A stretch of DNA of 64,000 nt from Candidatus Poribacteria bacterium (GTDB lineage Bacteria; Poribacteria; WGA-4E; WGA-3G), in assembly GCA_022822085.1 (NCBI GenBank), contig JAJECK010000104.1, forward strand, positions 1 through 64,000, in the 5' to 3' direction. Positions 1 through 8,267 of this stretch are shown here, in pieces; the stretch's first letter is position 1, and every line of letters starts with the position of its first letter. The notes beneath the pieces are model-generated. The model saw only the letters and a list, made by a program, of their open reading frames with translations. It did no database searches and had not been told where the DNA came from. A program made the translations under genes and the position numbers.

Positions 1-142
1 ATGTTCTTTCACGATTTTATTCAAAAATATAGTCTAAATTGCTGTGATTTCAAACAGAAAATGAGAAGCAAAAGTGTTTACACAACTATTTTCTTCCCTG
101 TTGAAAGTCTTGACGGGTTTAAACTGTCCAAACTATAGTAAA

Positions 143-300
143 TTATAGTGGAATCTATAATTACTTGCACACTTATGTAGCGTCCACTTTCCAGTTTGCG
201 CACACTACTGTCCAAACTGGAAAGTTTGTGGGACGGCACAGGCCGGCGGTTTAGGTTTAACGTGCCAAAAGTGTGCATATATTTTTGGATTTTACTATAA
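143..300. repeat. MITE-like inverted-repeat element, family A
   Basis: The ends are imperfect inverted repeats of about 30 bases: TTATAGT near 143, and its complement ACTATAA at 294-300, with matching CACAC/GTGTG blocks inside each end. The interior (about 200-235) has a second inverted pair around CCAAACTGG and CCACTTTCCAG. The same outer ends and interior recur at 25984-26258, and the ends recur at 28427-28576. No coding capacity is credible. The remainder of 1-311 shows nothing else recognisable. Confidence 0.7.
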
Positions 301-311
301 TACCAACTAAC

Positions 312-1367
312 CTAAAACTGTCCGGAAACAGAGATACGTTGTGTACCGCCAAGTGTGTGGCTGTTGAATGCATAGTCAACAAAGAATGTCATATTACTCA
401 CTTGTAATTGGAGACCAGAACCTGCAGAAAATCCTTGTCCATTCCAACCACAACGTAATGCAAGAGTATTGAATAGCAGATATTCAGCACCTGTACGAAA
501 GACAATCCCACCTGAGTCTGTTCCTTCTTCATAATCAGCTTGATCAGTTTCAAAGTCAATACCAATACTGCCATTGCCAAAACTTGGAAAAGTGAATTGA
601 TATGACGCACCAAATCTTAACCTACGTCCGCGAGTGAATACCGGTTTATCAGCAGTATCCCACCGAATCTGTGTTCCCGTTGCATCAAGCAACATAGTTC
701 CAACTCTAAGACTTGTGATAGGCATTAGGATAAGTCCGATATCAATTCCAAACCCTCTTCCAGTGTTATTAAATATAGATTGACTAAGCAGTTTTACATT
801 TCCACCCACGGCGATCATTGAATGCATTTGACGCGCATAAGAGATTATTAGTGCATTGTCTGTATTACTAAAATAATCAGCGACTGTCGGTCTATCAATG
901 TAAGGTTCACCTTCATCTTTAACGCCGTTTCCATTAATATCCTGAAAATCTCCAAGATTTCCATTATTATCAATGTCTATGAAGGTTGTTCTTGGAATGT
1001 CGTCAATTCCGAGTCGTATCCAACTCAGACCTATGCTACCAATATCTTCAATCTGATGGACATAATTAACGAAATTGTAATTTACAAGACCTTTACTAAA
1101 AAAACTTCCATCACCAGACCTAAACGTATCTGAATACATCGCGGAGAAACTATTCTTTTTCACGTTCGTTAATCCAGCGGGATTCCAATATGTAGCTGTA
1201 GAATCATCAGCGATTGCAACAAACGCACTTCCCATACCGATTGCCCGAGCACCGACCCCATGGCTGAGAAATTCAGCTGCATGCGCACCTTCATCTGCCG
1301 CAAAAGACTGTGAGGACACCAACAAAACAAGTATAATAACAGTGTAATATTTATTTGATATTCTCAT
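312..1367 (-). CDS. PorV/PorQ-like outer-membrane beta-barrel protein
   Basis: A 351-residue protein with an N-terminal signal peptide (hydrophobic stretch about residues 8-22, cleavage likely after SFA-AD). It then has the PorV/PorQ (UPF0164, FadL-like fold) opening: a GARAIGMGSAFVAIADD-type block and YWNPAGL near residues 35-65. The rest alternates beta-strand-like segments and ends in aromatic Phe, as expected for a barrel. In Bacteroidetes such proteins serve type IX secretion; in other diderm phyla the role is unknown, so only an outer-membrane location is inferred. It lies 9 bases downstream of the DUF6785 gene and is probably co-transcribed with it. Family assignment is good, function open. 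Confidence 0.8.
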   Translation of the reverse strand: MRISNKYYTVIILVLLVSSQSFAADEGAHAAEFLSHGVGARAIGMGSAFVAIADDSTATYWNPAGLTNVKKNSFSAMYSDTFRSGDGSFFSKGLVNYNFVNYVHQIEDIGSIGLSWIRLGIDDIPRTTFIDIDNNGNLGDFQDINGNGVKDEGEPYIDRPTVADYFSNTDNALIISYARQMHSMIAVGGNVKLLSQSIFNNTGRGFGIDIGLILMPITSLRVGTMLLDATGTQIRWDTADKPVFTRGRRLRFGASYQFTFPSFGNGSIGIDFETDQADYEEGTDSGGIVFRTGAEYLLFNTLALRCGWNGQGFSAGSGLQLQVSNMTFFVDYAFNSHTLGGTQRISVSGQF

Positions 1368-1376
1368 GATGTATAA

Positions 1377-3350
1377 TTAACCTGGTGCAAAATCGTAGAT
1401 AGGTTCACGGATGATAACACTTAAGACGCTCCAGAACGCACCTATACAGTATTCACCGAGGATAACTCCAAAGAAGAAGAAAATCATTTTATGATAAGTA
1501 CTTGGACCTCCAAACCGGAGAGCCATCCACTTAAGAAATGTACTGATAACTAAACAACTCCAAAAATACCCTACACCGAAGGTCATGGAAATGGGATAGC
1601 CTGCAGGATGTAGGGGCCACCATATAAAACGCATACGCATAAACATTAACAGGAAGGTGAAACCCATGCCACCCGCCATAAAACTCATCGCATGGACATT
1701 GGGATCACGCGGAAATGCAAATAGACCAGCAAGCCAACCGAATTGTCCGATATGCCCTACTGATGGACCAATTCCTCCACCAGCACCGGTAACAGCCCCT
1801 CCGAGACGATAAAGTTCGCTAAGTGTTGCCCAGAACGAGGCAAGTGCACCGAGAACAACGGCGATCACCATTGCTAAAACCAGCCGCTTTGTATTCATAT
1901 TTGCGCGTTCTGCCATCTTGAACGCTTCAAGCTGGTGTGGCATAATATGTTCACGATATCCTCGTCCACTAAAAAACCAAAAGAATGGAAAAACTGTAAG
2001 GTTGTTCGGTCCGATTCGTCGTGTGCCCAGAATGTTGACTAAAAATTGTTGGGCATTACACATTCCAGCCATTTCATGAGCCGGAGGACCAATTTCTGCG
2101 CGAACACGTGTGATACCGATTGATATTGCATAAAAGAAACCAAAGAAGGGCAAGATGATTGGCAGTGTCATACCTGCCTTCAGACAGAACCAAATTATAT
2201 ACAGAGTTGCAAGGACTATGATAAAAAATGCTGTCCTATATCGAATCGGTTCAGTTGAATCATCTATACCATTTGACATACCCAAGATAGTTCTTACGAC
2301 CTTGACGATGTGCCTTCGAGTAACAAGCAAAGCGATTATAAATATCGCCATCCATCCACCGATTGATTGCTCACTACCGTAAGGGAATGGAGCTGGAATA
2401 CCAACAGCACTACCGAAAACTCGTTGTATCTTCTCAAACAGATAGAAGAACCACAATGAGAATGACAAATCAAGTGGCAAAAGAAACCCTAATCCGATTA
2501 CAAATGGATAAAGCGGAACAGGGATATTACCGACTGCGTTCCACGGTTTTTCCGTGAAAAATGCACCCCAATTTCGAGCATTGTGTCGAACACTGAAATC
2601 GGGTAGGATTGGGAAAAAATGTGCTAAACCGTGCCAAACATTTGCAGCAGCCGCGATTATAAATCCATACCATAAAATGCGATTTCGGAAGAGTTGAGCT
2701 CTTCCGCCTCCTTCAGTTATAGCCATTGGTAGTTGGATGATCGGATATGCCAGCTTTTCATGTTCTGTCCACTGTTTACGGATAAGGACATTCAGACATA
2801 TCATTATCGCCCCGAGTGCAAGGATAAATGATGTCCACCATAAGGTAGGCATTATCCATGCCCCACCAATCTGTGCATTATAAAACGGAGTATCGCCTTC
2901 ATAGAATCCGCGTAATATATCTTTGTCGGAAACCACGAGATGTTGTGGAATATAAGTGTGGAAAGTATCTGCCCAATCGTTCTCCAATGTTGCAAACCAA
3001 AACGCATGCGGAAGCGCAGGGATTGTTAATGCCAATGTATCGTGTCCTGCCAGTCCCGATGCTATAGAAAGCATTGCATATATGGTGATCATTTCACCTT
3101 GTGTCAGCGCGGCTTTCGGTGCAACACGTTTTATTATCAGATTTAATAATATGAGAAAAAAGATGTTTAGAACGACATTCCAAAACAGCGAGATGGTCGT
3201 TGGATGTCCCGAATGCCATACACATTCAACTACAATTACCCAATATACATTGGGTGGAATCAAGAGTATAGCAATAAGTATGGCACGCCATGTGACACCA
3301 AAATCTCGTCTGCTATTTGGATCGCTAAAGTTTTCCACAGATGAATCCAT
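1377..3350 (-). CDS. DUF6785/DUF6784 family polytopic membrane protein
   Basis: A 657-residue integral membrane protein with roughly 14-16 hydrophobic segments, starting after a short charged N-terminus (about residue 22). The architecture and segments such as GWMAIF, RAEIGPPAHEMAGM (mid-protein) and the Gly-rich GAGGGIGPSVGHIGQFGW stretch match the large DUF6785/DUF6784 proteins, which are distantly related to OPT transporters and common in Poribacteria and Planctomycetes. The substrate is unknown. The PorV-like barrel follows 9 bases later, suggesting an envelope operon of two. No truncation is visible. Confidence 0.75.
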   Translation of the reverse strand: MDSSVENFSDPNSRRDFGVTWRAILIAILLIPPNVYWVIVVECVWHSGHPTTISLFWNVVLNIFFLILLNLIIKRVAPKAALTQGEMITIYAMLSIASGLAGHDTLALTIPALPHAFWFATLENDWADTFHTYIPQHLVVSDKDILRGFYEGDTPFYNAQIGGAWIMPTLWWTSFILALGAIMICLNVLIRKQWTEHEKLAYPIIQLPMAITEGGGRAQLFRNRILWYGFIIAAAANVWHGLAHFFPILPDFSVRHNARNWGAFFTEKPWNAVGNIPVPLYPFVIGLGFLLPLDLSFSLWFFYLFEKIQRVFGSAVGIPAPFPYGSEQSIGGWMAIFIIALLVTRRHIVKVVRTILGMSNGIDDSTEPIRYRTAFFIIVLATLYIIWFCLKAGMTLPIILPFFGFFYAISIGITRVRAEIGPPAHEMAGMCNAQQFLVNILGTRRIGPNNLTVFPFFWFFSGRGYREHIMPHQLEAFKMAERANMNTKRLVLAMVIAVVLGALASFWATLSELYRLGGAVTGAGGGIGPSVGHIGQFGWLAGLFAFPRDPNVHAMSFMAGGMGFTFLLMFMRMRFIWWPLHPAGYPISMTFGVGYFWSCLVISTFLKWMALRFGGPSTYHKMIFFFFGVILGEYCIGAFWSVLSVIIREPIYDFAPG

Positions 3351-3449
3351 TCTTTATAATCAAGTTGGCATTCAATGTTATCTAAAGCAATTACCTCTCA
3401 TATATAAGGATTTACTTATATTGATGCGTTAATTACAGTGTTTCTTCAT

Positions 3450-4916
3450 TTAAAAGTGTGTCACAGGTTCATTCTCTCTCAATTCCCAGACAATATGTCC
3501 AAATTCGATGGCACCTTGTGAAGAACCTGTAAAAGTTTCCGTTTCTATTCCCCATGCTAATTTATAGGCTGAGAGGATTTGTGTAAGGGATGTAGATATA
3601 TCGCCATAACAGAGTAAAGCCACAGTCCCACCACCGCCACCACCTGTGATTTTTGCTCCGTAGATACCACCTTGTTCACCGATTTTTTGTGCTATATTTA
3701 CAATACCATCTATCTCTGGGGCTCCAAGTCCTGCTAAATCCCGGTAACTTGCATTTGATTGATACATCAGAATCCCAGCTTCCTTGAGATAGATTGCAGC
3801 TCTCTCTGGAAAACTGTTTACCCTCTTCAGAGCGGATATAAACTGTTGAACTCTTTCGTTTTCAAATATTGGATGTTTTACGCGATCTCTAACAGCATAA
3901 ATTTTATCAGGGTCTACTTTAGTAACTAAGTCTACGGTTTCACCGTATTTATTAAGAAATTCCCTTCCCAGCATCTGTTGGGGTAATAATGGTTCGCAAT
4001 AATCGTTGTATTCTTGGACAGAAATATTACATAGATAGTTGTCATCAAGTTTTTCCCAATTGAGTTCCTGTTTTAATATTGATAAACCCATAAACGCTGC
4101 TGTCCGTGTGTCAATATAAGCACTACTTTTTGTGCTACGAGGGACTTTTGTATGAATTCCAATGAAACTTACATCGTGAGGACAATCAACATATTCAAGG
4201 ATTTTATCTGGTTGACAGACAATAGATAAAATTTTGTTCTTCAAACCAGAAGTTGATGTCACCTGATCCATAATTCCACACGGTGCACCAACGATTCTAT
4301 TTTCTGTAATCTGTGCAAGATGCGCGATTTCTGTAGGGTTTAGTTGTAGATCGTATAATTGATTAATTGCTGATAAAGTTGCCACTTCAACTGCTGCGGA
4401 TGAGGCTATGCTTGATCCCATCGGAATATCACTTTTGATAACAATTACTGCTCCGTGGGGGAACTTCTCAACCTTTCTTTCTTTTAGCAGTGTAAAGAAA
4501 CAACCGAGGACGTAGCCTGTCCAAGTCGTAAATGTATCTGTGGAAAAAAGAGATGAAACCTGATCATACGATTTTAAATCACCATCAGTATAGAAATCAT
4601 CAAGAGAAATGTGAAAATTCTGTTTTATTCTGCTATCAATTTGCAATGTTATGGCTGAAATGATACTATCTTCTCTTGCTTGACATGCGGCGACTACAGC
4701 ACGATTAAGTGGCATTTCAAATACATGCGATCCGCAGTAATCCGCTATGCCTCCCATTATATCCAACCTTGCTGGAGCACGGGTGACAATGATTTTACCT
4801 TCTTTCTGTATACCGAAAGAAGACAAGACAGCAGGTGAGTCGCTTTGTATAAGGTATTCAAGTTCAACAACCTGCAAAGGTTTTACTTTAGGACCGTGTA
4901 GCTGCTCAACTTTCAT
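3450..4916 (-). CDS. GHMP kinase, L-arabinokinase/galactokinase-like
   Basis: A 488-residue GHMP-superfamily sugar kinase. Motif 1 is APARLDIMGG (residues 47-56), the ATP-binding motif 2 is PMGSSIASSAA (165-175), and motif 3 is a run of six glycines (425-430). The wording of motif 1 (RLD-MGGIADY), the VGAPCGIMDQ block and a CQP segment resemble the kinase half of plant L-arabinokinase more than GalK, whose motif 1 is usually GRVNLIGEH. The expected activity is C1 phosphorylation of arabinose or galactose with ATP in the cytoplasm. The exact sugar is not decided by sequence. It stands alone, with a repeat element between it and the efflux genes. Confidence 0.8.
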   Translation of the reverse strand: MKVEQLHGPKVKPLQVVELEYLIQSDSPAVLSSFGIQKEGKIIVTRAPARLDIMGGIADYCGSHVFEMPLNRAVVAACQAREDSIISAITLQIDSRIKQNFHISLDDFYTDGDLKSYDQVSSLFSTDTFTTWTGYVLGCFFTLLKERKVEKFPHGAVIVIKSDIPMGSSIASSAAVEVATLSAINQLYDLQLNPTEIAHLAQITENRIVGAPCGIMDQVTSTSGLKNKILSIVCQPDKILEYVDCPHDVSFIGIHTKVPRSTKSSAYIDTRTAAFMGLSILKQELNWEKLDDNYLCNISVQEYNDYCEPLLPQQMLGREFLNKYGETVDLVTKVDPDKIYAVRDRVKHPIFENERVQQFISALKRVNSFPERAAIYLKEAGILMYQSNASYRDLAGLGAPEIDGIVNIAQKIGEQGGIYGAKITGGGGGGTVALLCYGDISTSLTQILSAYKLAWGIETETFTGSSQGAIEFGHIVWELRENEPVTHF

Positions 4917-4964
4917 CTATTATATCAATCTGCAAAACGGAGTTCTATAGGATTTTATACTTTT

Positions 4965-5073
4965 AACGCCAGTAGGAGGTTAAAAGTCGCTATTTTAGTG
5001 TTTAACCCCCTAAATCCCCCTTATCAAGGGGACTTTAAGAGGAATACGCCTGTCCTATTATCAAACTCACGCT
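4965..5073. repeat. Inverted-repeat element, family C (left part truncated)
   Basis: Contains TTTAACCCCCTAAATCCCCC, CTTATCAAGGGG and a right end TTATCAAACTCACG that match the complete family C copies at 34052-34221 and 38883-39048. The left half is shorter and starts with AACGCCAGT instead of the usual AACGTGAGTTTGATAA end. No gene lies in the 4917-5167 gap. Confidence 0.65.
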
Positions 5074-5167
5074 ACGTTTACAAAATTGTTTTTCATCTCA
5101 TGGTGTAATAATGTATTATGCACAAGGGCAACGTAGTGTTTAAATTGTCCTGAAATTTTATCTAATT

Positions 5168-6775
5168 TCAAGGATTTACAACATTAACGATTTCATCAAC
5201 TTTTAATGAGTGTTGTCCAGCAATAATAACAGCTTCACCTTCATTGAGCCCTTTGAGGATTTCAACTTCAGCACCACGAGCAAGACCAATCTCAACAGAA
5301 CGCAGTTTGCTAACCCCGTTCTCAACTACAAATACGTTCTGTGTTCTTGACTCAACATCTTCAATAATCGATATTCGTGGAATGAGAATTGTATTTTCTC
5401 GCACATCAACTGGAACAGTAACTTTAGCAAACATACCCGGTTTTATAGTAGCATCCGGATTTTCAATTAGGAATTCTATCTTTGCAGTCCTTTGTATCGG
5501 TTGTAAAGTAGGACTGATATAAGTGATTGTGCTAGTCAGGACACTATTAATCCCCTCAATCGTAATTGAGGCTTCTTGATCCAGAGTCAATTCACTCAAA
5601 TGTGATTCAATTACATCTGTTGTTACTTTGACAGTATCAATATCTACAATCTCAAAGATGGGGGCAGTTGGAACTGCCATACCACCTAAATCTAAATACC
5701 TTTGTGATACAACACCGGAAATTGGTGCTTTAATGGTAGCATCACGAAGCCGTTTTTGTGCCAGTTTTAGGGCAATGCTGGCTTGTGTTTTGGCAGTTTT
5801 TGCCGTAATTATATCGGCTTCCCAGCTTTTTGCTGATTCTAACGCTTGTGCTGATAATAAAACTGCTTGTGCAGTATCAACTTGCGATTGTGCAAGGGCA
5901 ATATCTTTTTCCCATGTTTTTGAAGAGACTTGGGCTTGTGTGAGTCTTAGAGATGCCTTTGCTTGTTCTACTTGAGCTTCAATCGCAATAATATCTTCAT
6001 TGCGTGCTCCATTTTCTATTAATTGCAGTTGTTCAGAAGCAATCTTGTACTGTGCCTTCACCACATCTAATTGAGTCTGACTATTTTCAAGTGATTGTTG
6101 ACTAATTGCACCATTCTTAAATAGATTTTCAAATCGAATATGATTTTTTTCTGCATTATCAAGATTTACCTTTACTTGATTCAATCCTGCTTGTGCCTGT
6201 TGACGGTCTTCATCGCGTGCCCCATTTTTTATCTTGTCCATATTCGCAACAAGCGACCTTAACCCAGCTTCGGCTTGTTCAATTTGTGATACTGTTCGAA
6301 TTTCAGAGAGTTCTTTAACCTGTTGAAGTGATACCTCTGCAGCTTTTAATTGTGCTTTTGTCTGCATCACTTGGGATTCTACCTTAACCTTAGCGAGTTG
6401 TTGTGCTTGTGAATACCCAGATTCTGCGGAGGCAAGTGTTGCTTCAGCTTGTTGAACTGCCAACTGTAATTCTTCGTGTTCAATAACTGCCAGTATTTCC
6501 CCCTTTGCTACTTTTTCCCCCTCTAAAACCTCCATGCCAATTATTCGACCTGATATTTTGGGAACAACCATTATACGAGATTTCGCTTCAATTGTACCAG
6601 ATAGTTGCAGCTCAGTGCGAATTTCACCACGTTTTGCCTTTGCAATCTCTACAGGTATTATCTCATCTGTCTGGGCAGTATCTCCAATTGCTGGTTGTTC
6701 AGGCTTTAAGAATCGGAACATTGCTATTACTGCTACTACCAAAATTATGAAAATAGGAATCCAAAATCTTTTCAA
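5168..6775 (-). CDS. Efflux periplasmic adaptor (HlyD/MFP family)
   Basis: A 535-residue membrane-fusion protein. An uncleaved or signal-type TM is at about residues 5-22. The biotinyl-lipoyl half-motifs are near residues 68-110 and 350-375 (KAPISGVVSQRYLDLGG), with the beta-barrel and membrane-proximal domains C-terminal. The alpha-hairpin is unusually long (about 110-340) and internally duplicated: NGARDED and NGARNED recur about 70 residues apart. The start is TTG, with GGAGAA ten bases upstream. It follows the TolC gene by 66 bases, so the two should form a periplasm-spanning channel. The inner-membrane pump expected with them (RND or ABC) is not in this window. Confidence 0.88.
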   Translation of the reverse strand: MKRFWIPIFIILVVAVIAMFRFLKPEQPAIGDTAQTDEIIPVEIAKAKRGEIRTELQLSGTIEAKSRIMVVPKISGRIIGMEVLEGEKVAKGEILAVIEHEELQLAVQQAEATLASAESGYSQAQQLAKVKVESQVMQTKAQLKAAEVSLQQVKELSEIRTVSQIEQAEAGLRSLVANMDKIKNGARDEDRQQAQAGLNQVKVNLDNAEKNHIRFENLFKNGAISQQSLENSQTQLDVVKAQYKIASEQLQLIENGARNEDIIAIEAQVEQAKASLRLTQAQVSSKTWEKDIALAQSQVDTAQAVLLSAQALESAKSWEADIITAKTAKTQASIALKLAQKRLRDATIKAPISGVVSQRYLDLGGMAVPTAPIFEIVDIDTVKVTTDVIESHLSELTLDQEASITIEGINSVLTSTITYISPTLQPIQRTAKIEFLIENPDATIKPGMFAKVTVPVDVRENTILIPRISIIEDVESRTQNVFVVENGVSKLRSVEIGLARGAEVEILKGLNEGEAVIIAGQHSLKVDEIVNVVNP

Positions 6776-6841
6776 TTGTGATATTCTCCTTCAATGTATT
6801 CAGATTGTCACGGGTTGTAATGTCATAATGTCGTAATGTCA

Positions 6842-8230
6842 CTATTCTATTTGTTGTCCGATTGCTTTTTCAAGTTGTGCTAATCCGACAACATAATCGT
6901 ATTGTGCTTGAAGGCGATTGACTTTAGCTTGCATCAGGGCAAGTTGTGTATCTGTGAGTTCAACGGTCGTGATCATACCGTTCTCAAATTGCAAGTTTGC
7001 AATTCTGACACTTTCTTCAGCTTGTGCGACTGTTTCTCTTTGGACATCAATAAGTGTCTTTGCTTCAAGTAACGTAAGGTAAGCATTACGAACTTCAAAT
7101 TCAACTGTGGACTTTATTTGTTTTGTGCCCAACCGTAGTTGTGTTACTATTGATTCATTTTGTTTGATGGCTGCTCCTGTCGCGAAACCATCAAAAATGG
7201 GTATGTTGATTTGTAATCCCAAACTCCAGATACGGTTCATTTCCGTTAGTCTTTCGTTGTGTGATATTTGATAGTTTGAAAAGAAGGATAAATCAGGTAG
7301 ACGTCGTGTTTTAGTGGCATTGAGTTGTTTTTCACTTGCTTGTTCGTTGAGTTGAGACTGGATGATTTCAGGTCGCTTTTCGTGTGCTAACTTAATTAAT
7401 TCATCCAATTGGATTTTAACTTCTGGTGTTTCAAAAGTGCCTTTTACTGCTATCTGTTCAGTGAGTTGTATATTTAACAGCGTTTTGAATGAATTTTTCG
7501 CAGTACTTACAGCGTTGTTTGCACGTATCAATTGCGATTTTGCATTTGCGAGTTGAACATTCGCACGAAGCACATCAAAATTCGCAGTAACTCCTTCTTC
7601 AAAAGATGTTTCCGCTATTTTTAATTGTTTTTCAACAAGTTCTACACTCTGTTCAGCAACCGTCACAAATTCTTGTGCGATTAAAACACGATAAAACGCC
7701 TGATGTACATCCAATCTAAGTTTATTCTCAGCAGCATTGAAATCTTTTTCTGCTGCTTCGTATTGCAGTTTAGCAGCCTGATATCCGTAGTAAAATCGTC
7801 CCCAAGCGAAAACTGGTTGTGTCAAACTTACATTGCCCTGCAGATTATGGTGTGCCCCAAACTCCAATTCAATTAATTCAGCTTCATTATCAGCATTGGG
7901 AGTAGGCATCTCATCCATGTCTTCACCTGGCATAGGAAAACCGAATCCACCATCAGCAGAAATCACAGACTTCTGTACGTCTTTGAAATATGTATAATTG
8001 GCAGTAGAAGATATTCGTGGAAGTAGTGATGATCGGGCAATTTTAAGTTGCGCCTTAGATGACTCCAAACCTTGTTCTGCTACTTTTAGAATAAGGTTAC
8101 TTTGTTTTGCTATTTGTAGACTATCTTCCAGAGTTAACACCTTGTGCTCCTCTGCTGAAATAGTAATAGCGATCGAAAGTAATAAAATGGTTCCCACCCA
8201 ATATAGGTAACGGAACCGTAGTGAAGACAT
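6842..8230 (-). CDS. TolC-family outer-membrane efflux protein
   Basis: A 462-residue protein from the ATG at 8230, which has GGAGGAA about ten bases upstream. An extended frame reaches 8332 but would overlap the preceding gene, so the shorter start is preferred. A signal peptide spans about residues 1-26. Two copies of the OEP repeat follow, rich in long amphipathic helices (EQGLESSKAQLKIARSSLLPR; QFENGMITTVELTDTQLALMQAK near the C-terminus), which is typical of TolC trimeric channels. It sits between the YCF48 protein and the adaptor in the same direction. The cargo is unknown. Confidence 0.88.
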   Translation of the reverse strand: MSSLRFRYLYWVGTILLLSIAITISAEEHKVLTLEDSLQIAKQSNLILKVAEQGLESSKAQLKIARSSLLPRISSTANYTYFKDVQKSVISADGGFGFPMPGEDMDEMPTPNADNEAELIELEFGAHHNLQGNVSLTQPVFAWGRFYYGYQAAKLQYEAAEKDFNAAENKLRLDVHQAFYRVLIAQEFVTVAEQSVELVEKQLKIAETSFEEGVTANFDVLRANVQLANAKSQLIRANNAVSTAKNSFKTLLNIQLTEQIAVKGTFETPEVKIQLDELIKLAHEKRPEIIQSQLNEQASEKQLNATKTRRLPDLSFFSNYQISHNERLTEMNRIWSLGLQINIPIFDGFATGAAIKQNESIVTQLRLGTKQIKSTVEFEVRNAYLTLLEAKTLIDVQRETVAQAEESVRIANLQFENGMITTVELTDTQLALMQAKVNRLQAQYDYVVGLAQLEKAIGQQIE

Positions 8231-8267
8231 AAATAAAATATTCCTCCATCCGTATGTATATGAAAGA

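Noticed and set aside
78-278. Minus-strand open frame of 66 codons near the left edge
   Set aside because: It lies almost wholly inside the family A inverted repeat, has no ribosome-binding site and no recognisable protein features.
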